A program made the position numbers and the translations under genes. From NCBI GenBank assembly GCA_035570275.1, contig DATMNI010000218.1, positions 12,190 to 76,189 of the forward strand: DNA of 64,000 nt, in the 5' to 3' direction. Source of the stretch: DATMNI01 sp035570275. Lineage in GTDB: Bacteria > Acidobacteriota > Terriglobia > Bryobacterales > Bryobacteraceae. The notes under the pieces were generated by a model. That model made no database searches. It was not told where the DNA came from and worked only from the letters and a program-made list of their open reading frames with translations. This document shows positions 1 through 7,237 of the stretch, piece after piece (position 1 is the first letter of the stretch; each line of letters begins with the position of its first letter).

Positions 1-90
1 GTAGCCCAGACGCGACAACTCCAGCCCTGTGGCAGCCGCCAGGCTCGTTTTTCCGACGCCTCCTTTGCCGCTGAAAAGCAGGATGCGCAT
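1..90 (-). CDS. ArsA/GET3-like P-loop ATPase, N-terminal 30 residues only
   Basis: The reverse strand from 90 encodes Met-Arg-Ile-Leu-Leu-Phe followed by a deviant Walker A (SGKGGVGKTS), which starts at residue 7. The rest lies beyond the window edge. A deviant Walker A this close to the N-terminus, in the 'ILLFSGKGGVGKTS' form, is typical of ArsA/TRC40 (anion-transporting or tail-anchor targeting) ATPases. ParA/MinD proteins share the motif but usually read differently before it. The family is an ATP-dependent dimeric switch in the cytoplasm. Only 30 residues are visible, so the subfamily is not certain. Confidence 0.7.
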   Translation of the reverse strand, partial: MRILLFSGKGGVGKTSLAAATGLELSRLGY

Positions 91-135
91 GACTTCATCT
101 TAGCGCGAGCCCGCCTCGCCGGGCATGGCGCGAAA

Positions 136-177
136 GGCGGATTGCCAATCCGCCGCAGGTTAAACAACCTGCCCCAC
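136..177. repeat. REP-like double hairpin, family A copy 1
   Basis: Two adjacent palindromes: GGCGGATTGCCAATCCGCC, then a second inverted repeat with arms GCAGGTT and AACCTGC, followed by CCCAC. The same arrangement recurs at 17407-17450, with partial copies at 17335-17361 and 44037-44066. It lies in the gap between the ArsA-like gene and the thioesterase gene. Read as a dispersed extragenic palindromic element. Confidence 0.75.
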
Positions 178-185
178 AGACCCTT

Positions 186-605
186 TCACGCCAGCCCGAA
201 CATGGCGCGGTATTTCTCCGGCAGATGCGTGGGCCGCATCTCCCGCGTCACGAACACATGCCGCGTGTACCCCGTGGCCAGCTGCCGGCCGGTCTCGGCG
301 GCGCGAATCTCATAGGCGAACGTCACCATGCGCGTCGCAGCCCGCTCAATCCAGGTCTTCACCACCACTTCGTCGTCGAATCGGGCCGGCGACCGGTACC
401 GGCAGTTGGCTTCGGCTACCGCCAGATAAATGCCGTCCTGGCTCTCCATGTCGCGGTAGTTGAAACCGCGGGCCTTGCACAATTCCACCCGGCCCACTTC
501 CATCCACACCAGGTAATTCGCGTAGTAGACCACGCCCATCTGGTCGGTCTCCGCATAGCGCACTCGCAGGCGCGTTTCGGTGGCAATGGTCATGGGAATT
601 GGCAT
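186..605 (-). CDS. ybgC: YbgC-type acyl-CoA thioesterase (hotdog fold)
   Basis: About 139 residues, the usual length for the single-domain 4-hydroxybenzoyl-CoA thioesterase/YbgC family. The N-terminal signature RVRYAETDQMGVVYYANYL contains the conserved Asp of the active site and the 'GVVYYANY' stretch. The middle 'CRYRSPARFDDEVVV' is also typical. Family members hydrolyse short or hydroxylated acyl-CoA thioesters in the cytoplasm; YbgC associates with the Tol-Pal envelope system in proteobacteria, but no tol genes are visible here. Start: the ATG at 605 is preferred. An upstream GTG at 638 and an ATG at 593 are alternatives, and none has a clear Shine-Dalgarno. Divergent from moaDE across a tandem-repeat region. 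Confidence 0.85.
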   Translation of the reverse strand: MPIPMTIATETRLRVRYAETDQMGVVYYANYLVWMEVGRVELCKARGFNYRDMESQDGIYLAVAEANCRYRSPARFDDEVVVKTWIERAATRMVTFAYEIRAAETGRQLATGYTRHVFVTREMRPTHLPEKYRAMFGLA

Positions 606-648
606 TGTAACTCGCGGCAACGCAAGCGCCCGCGGCACCGTCTGATAG

Positions 649-707
649 ACTGGAAGCTGCCAGCTAGACTGAAAGCTACCAGGCCAGAGGGAAAGCTACC
701 AGCCCAC
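649..707. repeat. Three ~20-bp tandem repeats before moaDE
   Basis: Units at 649-667, 668-687 and 688-707 share the core GAAAGCTACCAG (first copy GGAAGCTGCCAG). The array fills the divergent ybgC/moaDE region and ends one base before the moaDE ATG, where no good Shine-Dalgarno is visible. It may be slippage-generated and could affect expression of the fusion gene; that is inference. Confidence 0.7.
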
Positions 708-708
708 A

Positions 709-1464
709 ATGCGCGCGCGTGTACTGTTTTTCGGGATGCTCAAGGAATTGGTGGGGCGGACAGCCGAAGAGGCCGAATTCCCCGAAGGCGCGGACCTGCG
801 TTCGGTTTTTGAGATTTATGCGCGCCGCTATCCGCCCCTTCGGGAACTGGCTCGGAGTATCGTAGTGGCGCGGAATCAAGAGTTCGCGGAGCTTTCCACG
901 GCGCTGGCGGACGGCGACGAGGTGGCTTTTCTGCCGCCCGTCAGCGGCGGCGCCAGACCTAACCCTCGGGCCAACCCTCTGGAAATCCTCCAAGACGGCC
1001 ACTACTTCGCGCTTACGCGCAATACCATCGACCCGGCCGCGATCATCCGCCGCATCCAGACCGGAGCCGAGGGCGCGGTGGTCACCTTTGAGGGCACGGT
1101 TCGCAACAACACCCGGGGCAGGCGAACGCTTTGCCTGGATTACGAAGGGTACGAATCCATGGCGCTCAAGGTGATCGCCCAAATCGGCCGCGAGTTGGCC
1201 GCCGCCCATGCCATCGGCCGGGTGGCCATGGTGCATCGACTGGGACGCATATTGATCGGCGAGACCAGCGTAGCGGTGATCGTTACTGCCCCCCACCGCC
1301 AGCCGGCATTTGAAGCCGCGCTGGAGGGCATCGACCGTTTGAAGAAGCTGGCGCCCATCTGGAAGAAGGAGCATTTCGCGGATGGCGAAGTCTGGGTGGA
1401 AGGGGAGTGGGACCGCAATGTTCCCGTGGTTCTTGCACAAGGCTCCGATGAAGCCGCGCAGTAA
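709..1464 (+). CDS. moaDE: MoaD-MoaE fusion: molybdopterin synthase, both subunits in one chain
   Basis: 251 residues. Residues 1-81 are a MoaD ubiquitin-like domain that ends in the diagnostic Gly-Gly (FLPPVSGG, Gly80-Gly81). Residues ~90-240 are MoaE, with the family core 'EGAVVTFEGTVRNNTRG' and the catalytic lysine region 'KKLAPIWKKEHF'. Molybdopterin synthase puts the dithiolene sulfurs into cPMP; MoaD's C-terminal Gly-Gly becomes a thiocarboxylate. In the fusion the Gly-Gly is internal, followed by Ala-Arg-Pro, so it cannot be activated unless the chain is cut. Comparable fusions (mycobacterial MoaX) are known to be processed after Gly-Gly. Its 3' end overlaps the next gene by 17 bases. 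No other moa genes are in the window. Confidence 0.93.
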   Translation: MRARVLFFGMLKELVGRTAEEAEFPEGADLRSVFEIYARRYPPLRELARSIVVARNQEFAELSTALADGDEVAFLPPVSGGARPNPRANPLEILQDGHYFALTRNTIDPAAIIRRIQTGAEGAVVTFEGTVRNNTRGRRTLCLDYEGYESMALKVIAQIGRELAAAHAIGRVAMVHRLGRILIGETSVAVIVTAPHRQPAFEAALEGIDRLKKLAPIWKKEHFADGEVWVEGEWDRNVPVVLAQGSDEAAQ

Positions 1465-2437
1465 GCGCTGGTTGGCGGCGGCGGTCTGCACCGTTGCAGT
1501 CTGCGCCGCCGCGCTGCTGGCACAGCCGACCACCACCATCCGGGTCAACGTCGACCTGGTCCACGCCATCGCCACGGTTAAGAACCAGTCGGGACAGCTC
1601 GTAGCCTCGCTCCAGAAGGAGGATTTCGAGGTCTACGACAACGGCTCGCACCAGGAAATCGCCGTCTTCGAGCGGACCACCGCCCAGCCGCTCTCGGTGG
1701 CCTTGCTGGTGGATATCAGCGGCTCCACCGCCAAGGAACTGAAGTACGAAGGCGAATCGGCATCGCGCTTTCTGCGAGCGTTGTTGACCGAGGGCAATCC
1801 GGACGACGTGGTTTCGCTCTACACGTTTAACTATGAGGTGAGGCAGGTCAAAAACTTCACTCATAACTACAAGTCGCTGGAGGACCGGCTCAAACTGCTG
1901 CACGGGGAGGCCGGCACCGCGCTTTACGACGCCATCTACCTGGCCGCGCGCGACCTGGAGCCCCGCGACGGCCGCAAGGTCATCGTAGTGGTTACCGATG
2001 GCGGCGACACCTTCAGCAAAGCCAGTCTTCATGAGGCGCTGGACCAGGCCCAGCTTGCCAATGCCGTGATTTACCCCATCGTGGTTTTGCCGATTACCAA
2101 TGACGCCGGCCGCAACGTCGGCGGCGAAAACGCCCTGAAATACATCGCCGATGGCACTGGCGGGCGCTCCCAATACCCGGCCCTGGGCGCGGAGTTGGAC
2201 CGGGCATTCACCGACATCGTCAGCGAATTGCGAACGCAGTACCTGCTTGGCTTTTATCCCCAAAACGTGCCGCTCACCAAGTCCCGCTTTCACAAGCTGG
2301 AGATCCGGGTGAAGCGGCCGGAATTGCGGGTCTCGGCGCGGAACGGCTATTATGGTGATTCCGAGGGTAGTTCGGGTGCGGCGGGCGCCCGCACTTCTGT
2401 CACACCCGAACGAAAATCCAAGCCGCATGAGAGGTGA
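1448..2437 (+). CDS. VWFA-related Acidobacterial domain protein, exported
   Basis: 329 residues from the ATG at 1448, chosen because it places an n-region (KPRSKR) and hydrophobic stretch (WLAAAVCTVAVCAAALLA) at the start. The longer frame from 1382 would bury this signal peptide. The mature part begins 'TIRVNVDLVHAIATVKNQSGQ' and has 'KEDFEVYDNG', both hallmarks of the family named for Acidobacteria. The von Willebrand A domain has the metal-ion site DISGS, a later Thr (VVTDGGDTF) and an alpha/beta pattern to residue ~290. Probably a periplasmic or surface protein-binding factor with unknown partner. It overlaps moaDE upstream, and its TGA overlaps the GTG of hfq, so the genes are likely co-translated. 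Confidence 0.88.
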   Translation: MKPRSKRWLAAAVCTVAVCAAALLAQPTTTIRVNVDLVHAIATVKNQSGQLVASLQKEDFEVYDNGSHQEIAVFERTTAQPLSVALLVDISGSTAKELKYEGESASRFLRALLTEGNPDDVVSLYTFNYEVRQVKNFTHNYKSLEDRLKLLHGEAGTALYDAIYLAARDLEPRDGRKVIVVVTDGGDTFSKASLHEALDQAQLANAVIYPIVVLPITNDAGRNVGGENALKYIADGTGGRSQYPALGAELDRAFTDIVSELRTQYLLGFYPQNVPLTKSRFHKLEIRVKRPELRVSARNGYYGDSEGSSGAAGARTSVTPERKSKPHER

Positions 2438-2679
2438 TTACGCCACCACCATTTGCCCCGAAGACCGGGCGCGCGCCGGAACAGACGTTTGAGGAGACCA
2501 AGTACCTTAAGCACCTGATTGAAAAATCCACGCTGGTGCGCGTGAAACTGGAGGATGGCGAGGAAGTGGTCGGCGTCATCGAATACTACGACCAGTCGTT
2601 CATTCGGATCACCCGCAAGGGCGAACCGAACCTTTTCATCTTCAAGCACGATATCAAGTATCTCCAAGAAGAGAGTTAG
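2434..2679 (+). CDS. hfq: Hfq-like Sm RNA chaperone
   Basis: 81 residues. After a 25-residue N-terminal extension comes a compact Sm fold: 'LIEKSTLVRVKLEDGEEVVG' (Sm1) and 'YYDQSFIRITRKGEPNLFIF', then 'KHDIKYL', which matches the Hfq Sm2 signature (YKHAIS-type). Hfq forms hexamers that bind U-rich sRNAs and mRNA A-rich sites. The Gln of the usual N-terminal proximal-site motif is not obvious, and the C-terminal tail is very short, so proximal-face chemistry may differ from enterobacterial Hfq. The start is GTG, embedded in a GTGA overlap with the upstream VWFA gene's stop, implying translational coupling. Confidence 0.85.
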   Translation: MITPPPFAPKTGRAPEQTFEETKYLKHLIEKSTLVRVKLEDGEEVVGVIEYYDQSFIRITRKGEPNLFIFKHDIKYLQEES

Positions 2680-2706
2680 CGCCCACCGCGGAGCCCTTCG
2701 CCATTC

Positions 2707-3516
2707 ATGCCATACCTGGAAACGGCCGTGGAAATCGCGCGCGAGGCCGGCACGCTGCTGGCCACCTACTTTGAGCGCCGCGTAGCCTTTGAGCTCAAGG
2801 GCGAGTTTGACCTGGTGACCGAAGCCGACCGCGCCTCCGAGAAGCTGGTGGTGGAACGGTTGCGCTCGCATTACCCTTCACACGGCATCGTGGCCGAGGA
2901 GGGCGGCGGCCATGAAAGCGTCTCCGACTACCGCTGGTTCGTGGACCCCCTGGACGGAACCACCAACTTCGCGCACAGCTTCCCGATCTTCAACGTCACC
3001 CTCGGCCTGGAGCAGGCCGGCGAGATGGTGGCCGGCGTCATTTACGACCCCATCCGCCAGGAAATGTTCACCGCCGAACGCGGCGCGGGCGCTTATCTGA
3101 ACCATCGCCGCATCCGCGTTTCGGCCGTGAAACGTCTGGAGGACAGCCTGGCTTCCACCGGCTTTCCGAGCCGCAAGCGCCACGAGAACGTGAACATCCA
3201 CTTCTATCACCAGATGGCATTGGCTTCGCACGGCGTGCGCCGCACCGGTTCGGCGGCCATCGATCTGGCCTGGGTGGCCTCGGGCCGCCTGGATGCCTTC
3301 TGGGAATTCGGCCTGAAGCCGTGGGACATGGCTGCCGGCACACTGCTGGTGCGCGAAGCCGGCGGCGCGGTTTCCGACATGCGCGGCGCCCCGCACTCGG
3401 TCACGGCGTCGGAACATCTGCTGGCCGATAACGGCGCCCTGCACGGCCAGGTACTCGATCTCTTCGGCGAAGTCTTCCGCGGCCATTTCCGGGTGGCGAT
3501 CCCGCCGATCCAATAA
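2707..3516 (+). CDS. suhB: Inositol-1-monophosphatase family protein (SuhB-like)
   Basis: 269 residues, the normal family length. The metal-binding motifs are intact: Glu in 'IVAEEGGG', motif A 'WFVDPLDGTTNFAHSFP' and motif B 'WDMAAGTLLVREAGG'. These ligate two to three Mg2+ ions for hydrolysis of inositol or related sugar phosphates. SuhB proteins can also act in rRNA transcription antitermination in enterobacteria; that is not shown here. It lies 27 bases after hfq on the same strand and is likely in the same transcript. Other family members (CysQ, archaeal FBPase/IMPase) share the motifs, so substrate is open. Confidence 0.9.
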   Translation: MPYLETAVEIAREAGTLLATYFERRVAFELKGEFDLVTEADRASEKLVVERLRSHYPSHGIVAEEGGGHESVSDYRWFVDPLDGTTNFAHSFPIFNVTLGLEQAGEMVAGVIYDPIRQEMFTAERGAGAYLNHRRIRVSAVKRLEDSLASTGFPSRKRHENVNIHFYHQMALASHGVRRTGSAAIDLAWVASGRLDAFWEFGLKPWDMAAGTLLVREAGGAVSDMRGAPHSVTASEHLLADNGALHGQVLDLFGEVFRGHFRVAIPPIQ

Positions 3517-3604
3517 CACGGGCATTCTTGCCGGTGTGGCTTTTGGGGTATTGCTGGCGCGGATTCGCTTCGGCGGCCCGGGCTGGAGCGCCCCCGTCTG
3601 CATG

Positions 3605-3928
3605 TCGCCGGACGTCGTCAACGCCGCGACCCTGTCCAGTGACGGCGTGGCTCCCGGGGAATTCGTCAGCCTCACGGGCTTCGGAATCGGACCGGAAAAT
3701 CCCGTGGTGTATCAACCGGTCGATCAACCCGGTCCGCCGGGACAAACTCCGCTGGCTCTGGGCGGCGCCGGTCATCTATGCACAGTCGCGGCAGGTGAAC
3801 GCCATGGTTCGGTCCGGAGTCGGCGGGATTACCACAGCGGTCAGCCTGGAATCTAACGGCGCTACGTTTGGTCCGTTCATTGTGGGGGTCGCCTTTGCGG
3901 AACCGGAGATCTTCCGTCTCCATCCCGG
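3605..3928 (+). pseudogene. Decayed TIGR03437-type C-terminal domain, frameshifted
   Basis: Two reading frames together make one recognisable domain. Frame one (3605 onward) reads 'VVNAATLSSDGVAPGEFVSL' and continues to GFGIGPENPVV. From about 3749 a second frame gives 'APVIYAQSRQVNAM', then 'VGGITTAVSLESNG' and 'VAFAEPEIF'. These are the conserved blocks of the TIGR03437 domain common at the C-termini of Acidobacterial secreted proteins (VVNAAS...APGE, P-A-P-Y-Q-VNA-VP, APGIF). No upstream main body remains, so this is a fragment left by deletion plus at least one frameshift. Confidence 0.7.
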
Positions 3929-4366
3929 CGTCTCCATCCCGGCGTTTCCACCCAAGCGGCGGCCCTCAACCAGGATTCTACCGAGATTGGTTGCGGGGCG
4001 TCAGTGGTTGAAGACCAATGAGGTCGAGGTGAGGAAAGGGGCGTTACCGATCTTGGTAATGTCCGAAGGGAAGAGCAGCGTAAACTGAATCATGCTGCGC
4101 GAAGACCTGTCTTTGGGGGACCATATGAGAGTGACGGCTAATGATAGACCTTGAAACGGAGCAACCAACTTGCTACTGGACGTTTGAAGTGTAGCGGACT
4201 ATGAAAGTAATAGTGATGTTTGGAATGCTGATAGGTTAGGTCCTCCAGTGGTTACGCCGACAGGAATCTCCCTTGATTATTTCGGTGAAGGGCGATTCTG
4301 TTGACAGAGCGAGGCATCGCAATTAGAGTGAGAACAGGTTCCAAACGACCCAGGGAGACACGGCCC
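3929..4366. other. Intergenic, no gene recognised
   Basis: About 440 bases between the TIGR03437 remnant and the antitoxin. Its base composition is lower in GC than the surroundings around 4090-4300. No reading frame with family features, no tRNA and no strong hairpin were seen. The purine-rich CAGGGAGA at 4351-4358 is probably the ribosome-binding site of the antitoxin at 4367. Confidence 0.5.
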
Positions 4367-4558
4367 ATGACGGGAATTCAGTTCATCACGGACGCGAAAG
4401 GCCGCAGGACGGCGGCGGTAATTGACCTCAAGAAACACAGGGCGCTGTGGGAGGATATAGAGGACGTGCTGGTTTCCCGGTCGCGGCGGCATGAAAAACG
4501 AATCCCGCTTGAAAGGGTAAAGGCGGACCTGATGGCAAGCGGAAAGCTTCATGGCTAA
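4367..4558 (+). CDS. RelB-like type II antitoxin
   Basis: 63 residues from the ATG at 4367, which has CAGGGAGA seven to nine bases upstream. The frame extends further 5' to 4301, but without a ribosome-binding site. The start 'MTGIQFITDAKGRRTAAVIDLKKH' resembles small antitoxins paired with RelE/ParE toxins, and the C-terminal half (IPLERVKADLMASGKL) is the usual charged toxin-wrapping tail. The last eight bases overlap the start of the toxin frame, the standard toxin-antitoxin arrangement. Such antitoxins repress their own operon with the toxin as co-repressor. Since the neighbouring toxin is frameshifted, this may be an orphan. Confidence 0.8.
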   Translation: MTGIQFITDAKGRRTAAVIDLKKHRALWEDIEDVLVSRSRRHEKRIPLERVKADLMASGKLHG

Positions 4559-4815
4559 CTACGACGTCGCATTGACGTCAAGTGCGGAGAAAGAACTCAC
4601 GAAACTGTCGGGCCAATTTGATCGCGCGCATCGTTCCGCGCCTGGATGGTCTTGCCTCCAATCCCCGTCTGTCTGGCTGCAAGAAACTGCGGGGCGGTGA
4701 TGACGAGTGGCGCATTCGCGTCGGCGACTACCGCGTGGTGTACACGATCGACGACACAAAACTGTTGGTGGAGGTGACGCGAATCCGTCACCGAAGCGAG
4801 GTATACGAACGATAA
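4551..4815 (+). pseudogene. RelE/ParE-family toxin disrupted by a +1 frameshift
   Basis: The ATG at 4551 gives 'MANYDVALTSSAEKELTKL' then SGQ, the normal N-terminus of a RelE-type toxin. The frame then leaves the family. The rest ('LIARIVPRLDGLASNP', 'CKKLRGGDDEWRIRVGDY', 'VVYTIDD', 'RIRHRSEVYER') lies in the adjacent frame. Removing one T from the run at 4617-4619 restores a continuous ~88-residue toxin, the usual length. RelE toxins cleave mRNA in the ribosomal A site. Either a true inactivating mutation, a phase-variable slippage site, or a sequencing error. A shorter product from a GTG at 4582 would lack the first beta strand and helix. Confidence 0.85.
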
Positions 4816-5116
4816 CTGCGCGCCCCTACACCCATGACGATGAGCGTGCTGCGCCTGCCAGGGTCTGCCCTTCGGGCTCTGATTGCCGTGGCAGGGAAGG
4901 CCCCAAGCCAGCGATAAAGAGGTGCGACACCTCCCGGTGGCAGCGCTGCGAGGGCATTCCGCAGGGCCGCGGAGTTCGTTCGGTTTCGCTGCTGCGCGCG
5001 GCATCCCAGCCGGGCGCAGCACCGTGTCGTGGTTGGGTTGGAAGGGACGTGACGCGCGTGTTCATCCACGAAGCCGTGCGGGTGGACCTGCCGGTGGGCC
5101 TGCGGGTACACCTGGC
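4816..5116. other. Intergenic, no gene recognised
   Basis: About 300 GC-rich bases with overlapping open frames on both strands, none with family features. The composition looks like a decayed or extragenic repeat rather than coding sequence. A short palindrome GAGGTGCGACACCTC lies near 4919-4934. I see no tRNA or riboswitch. Confidence 0.4.
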
Positions 5117-6391
5117 GTGACCGCTTCTTGGCCCGCACCTTATTCACCCGCACCGTCACCCCTGCGCTGGCGCATGATCTCGCTGGCCTTCTGGGCCACC
5201 GCCATCAACTATCTCGATCGCCAGACCCTATCGGTCGCCGCTCCCGCGCTGCGCCAGCAGTTCCACATGAGCAACGTGGACTACGGGCACGTGGTCTCGG
5301 CCTTTTTGCTGGCTTACACCATCATGAACGGCGTTTCGGGCCCCTTGATCGACCGCTTGGGAACGCGCATGGGATACGGCCTCTGCGTCGCCTGGTGGTC
5401 CATTTCCGCGATTCTGCACGCCTTTTCCCGCGGCGCCCTCAGCCTGGGCGCCTTTCGCTTTCTGCTGGGCATGGGCGAGGCCGGGAACTGGCCGGCCGCC
5501 GTCAAAGTGGTGGCCGAATGGTTCCCTGAGAACGAACGCGCCCTGGCCGCGGGCGTGTTTAATAGCGGCTCGGCGGTGGGCGCGATTCTGGCGCCGCCCA
5601 TCGTGGCCTTCCTGCTGCTGCGGTTCGGATGGCAATCGGCATTCGTGTTCACGGGCGTCGCCGGCTTGATCTGGCTGGTTTTCTGGGGCAGAATTTATCG
5701 CTCGCCCGACGCCGAAACCGGTGAGGCTGTCCGGCCGCCCGTGCGGGTCGGTGTCCTGCTCCGCACGCGTTTCGTCCGAGCCTTCACCGCCTCCAAAATC
5801 TTCTTCGATTCGGTGTGGTATTTCTACATTTTCTGGTTCCCCGAGTACCTCAAGCACGCCCGCAATTTCGATTTGGCGGCGATCGGCAAGTTTGCGTGGA
5901 TTCCATTCCTGGTGGCCGGCTTCGGCAACATCCTGGGCGGCTGGTTGTCGAGTTGGCTGCTGGGGCGCGGCTGCTCCGTGACCATCGCGCGGAAATCGGC
6001 GGTAACGTTTTTCACCGTGCTGATGATGTCCGCCATCCCGGCGGTCTTGGTGCCGCAGGCGTGGCTCTCGATCGGTTTCGTCTCCCTGGCGATGTTCGGC
6101 TACACCGGCGCCCTCGCCAACATGCTGACGCTGCCCGCTGATGTCTTTCCGAAGCATGCCGTCGGATCGGTCTACGGCCTGGCCAGCATGGGTTCCGGTT
6201 TCGGCGGCATGGTTTTTACGACGATCACCGGCTGGGTGGTAGAGCACTACTCATACACGCCCGTGTTCATCGGATTCGGGTTTGTGCCGCTGGTGTGCGC
6301 ATCGATCCTGTGGCTGTTTCTGGGGCCGCTGGTGCCGCTGGATGTGGATTCACCACCGCCACTGGCCGCACCGGATTTGACCGCAGCATGA
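5117..6391 (+). CDS. MFS transporter, ACS (anion:cation symporter)/ExuT-like
   Basis: About 424 residues from a GTG at 5117; the frame is open further upstream but non-hydrophobic there. An ATG at 5174 is the alternative. The first helix 'MISLAFWATAINYLDRQTLSVAAP' carries the INY-DR-LS signature of the ACS/hexuronate branch. 'GPLIDRLGTRMGYG' is the loop 2-3 MFS motif, and 'LGMGEAGNWPAAVKVVAEWFP' is the helix 4 signature. Twelve hydrophobic segments can be counted. ACS members take up hexuronates, glucarate or other organic anions with protons across the inner membrane. No sugar-acid catabolic gene is adjacent, so the substrate is unknown. Confidence 0.88.
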   Translation: MTASWPAPYSPAPSPLRWRMISLAFWATAINYLDRQTLSVAAPALRQQFHMSNVDYGHVVSAFLLAYTIMNGVSGPLIDRLGTRMGYGLCVAWWSISAILHAFSRGALSLGAFRFLLGMGEAGNWPAAVKVVAEWFPENERALAAGVFNSGSAVGAILAPPIVAFLLLRFGWQSAFVFTGVAGLIWLVFWGRIYRSPDAETGEAVRPPVRVGVLLRTRFVRAFTASKIFFDSVWYFYIFWFPEYLKHARNFDLAAIGKFAWIPFLVAGFGNILGGWLSSWLLGRGCSVTIARKSAVTFFTVLMMSAIPAVLVPQAWLSIGFVSLAMFGYTGALANMLTLPADVFPKHAVGSVYGLASMGSGFGGMVFTTITGWVVEHYSYTPVFIGFGFVPLVCASILWLFLGPLVPLDVDSPPPLAAPDLTAA

Positions 6392-6430
6392 CTTAGTACA
6401 CCGTTTCGCAAATACGGTTTCGTATTTCGA

Positions 6431-6492
6431 GGTAACCGCTCCGTGACCCGTCGCGGCTCTGATCGGAGCCGCGCGCGTAAGCAAGCGGTTTC
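6431..6492. repeat. Family B REP-like element, head-to-head pair
   Basis: Contains CCGCTCC-GTGACCC-GTCGCGGCTCTGATC followed immediately by its inverted counterpart GGAGCCGCGCGC-GTAAGCAAGCGG. The half-element GAGCCGCGAC...GGGAGCGG recurs at 56551-56580 and, on the opposite strand, at 30089-30130. The paired arrangement resembles a bacterial interspersed mosaic element. Confidence 0.65.
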
Positions 6493-6683
6493 CCGATACG
6501 TTGGCGAACTTCTGAAAGCCGCATGACTTGGCACCTGGGGGCCGCCAACGCTAACTTTGGTCGACTGCGGTTTCCGCGCAGTCGGCGAGGCCCGAACACT
6601 CGAACCGATGTATCGCGCCGTACAAATTACTGTCTACGAGTTTACAAGTGTGTAGTTTTTCAACAAACCGCGTAGATCTTGGG

Positions 6684-6720
6684 TATATCCATAGTTATGT
6701 TGAATATATCCATAGTTATG
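6684..6720. repeat. Two exact 16-bp direct repeats, 21-bp period
   Basis: TATATCCATAGTTATG occurs at 6684-6699 and again at 6705-6720, an exact match at a 21-bp period (two helical turns). AT-rich within a GC-rich genome. Could be a tandem operator for a regulator bound on one DNA face, or a slippage duplication. The nearest downstream gene is the yceI-like gene 518 bases away. Confidence 0.7.
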
Positions 6721-7237
6721 GATTCCGGCGTGTCGCCGGCCGGTATCCGATGGCGAATCAATAACGTGCCATATCGTACACCGAATGGCTCTCAACCTGC
6801 TTATACAAGCATCAGAAATGAACGCCGACCCGCAAACACAACTACCGCGTGTTGAATCGAATCAGCTTACACTCGCTGAACTCGATCGCAATACCCAGGA
6901 GAACGGTAGCCGTTTCTTGAGATCGCGACAAACAGCGGCTCAGCGACGCGAGCGGGTCCGGCAGATTGGATGCGATTTTTCGACCTTCGGCGCCGCCGGC
7001 AAGGTTGTAATGCAGGGTGGCAATGTTTGCCAGCCTGCCGCAACGAGTTGGACTAGCCGAAGGTGGTACTACTATCCGGTTCGCGCATTTCAGTTAGCTT
7101 TTGTAGTATAAACATTCAGTCGTCTTGTCGGCGCTAACGCGCCCGACCCAGCCGCACTAATCATAAACCAATAGAGCGCCCGACTCTTATAATCCGGTTC
7201 ACCCGGCACAATCTGGCAAAGCAGAATGAGGATAACT

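Larger units (their letters stand above)
6392..7237. other. Long intergenic region with repeats before the YceI cassette
   Basis: About 845 bases between the MFS gene and the first yceI-like gene. It holds a repeat of family B (6431-6492), an 8-bp perfect hairpin with arms CGACTGCG and CGCAGTCG (6562-6569/6577-6584), and two 16-bp direct repeats (6684-6720). AT-rich stretches flank the last of these. An open frame at 6785-7111 has no recognisable features and biased Arg/Gln/Ser content, and I do not call it. Promoters for the YceI cassette should lie here, but no clear -35/-10 pair was picked out. Confidence 0.5.

Noticed and set aside
4826..5120. Overlapping open frames on both strands upstream of the MFS gene
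   Set aside because: Several frames are open at once through GC bias; none resembles a known protein.
5228..6247. 339-residue minus-strand open frame across the MFS gene
   Set aside because: Highly charged His/Gln/Gly-rich sequence with no hydrophobic or catalytic pattern; shadow frame.
6540..6620. Possible tRNA-like arm (GGTTCGAG on the minus strand)
   Set aside because: The flanking bases cannot form a T-stem or acceptor stem; only an unrelated 8-bp hairpin is present.
6785..7111. 108-residue open frame in the gap before the YceI cassette
   Set aside because: No ribosome-binding site, signal or family pattern; composition does not look coding.
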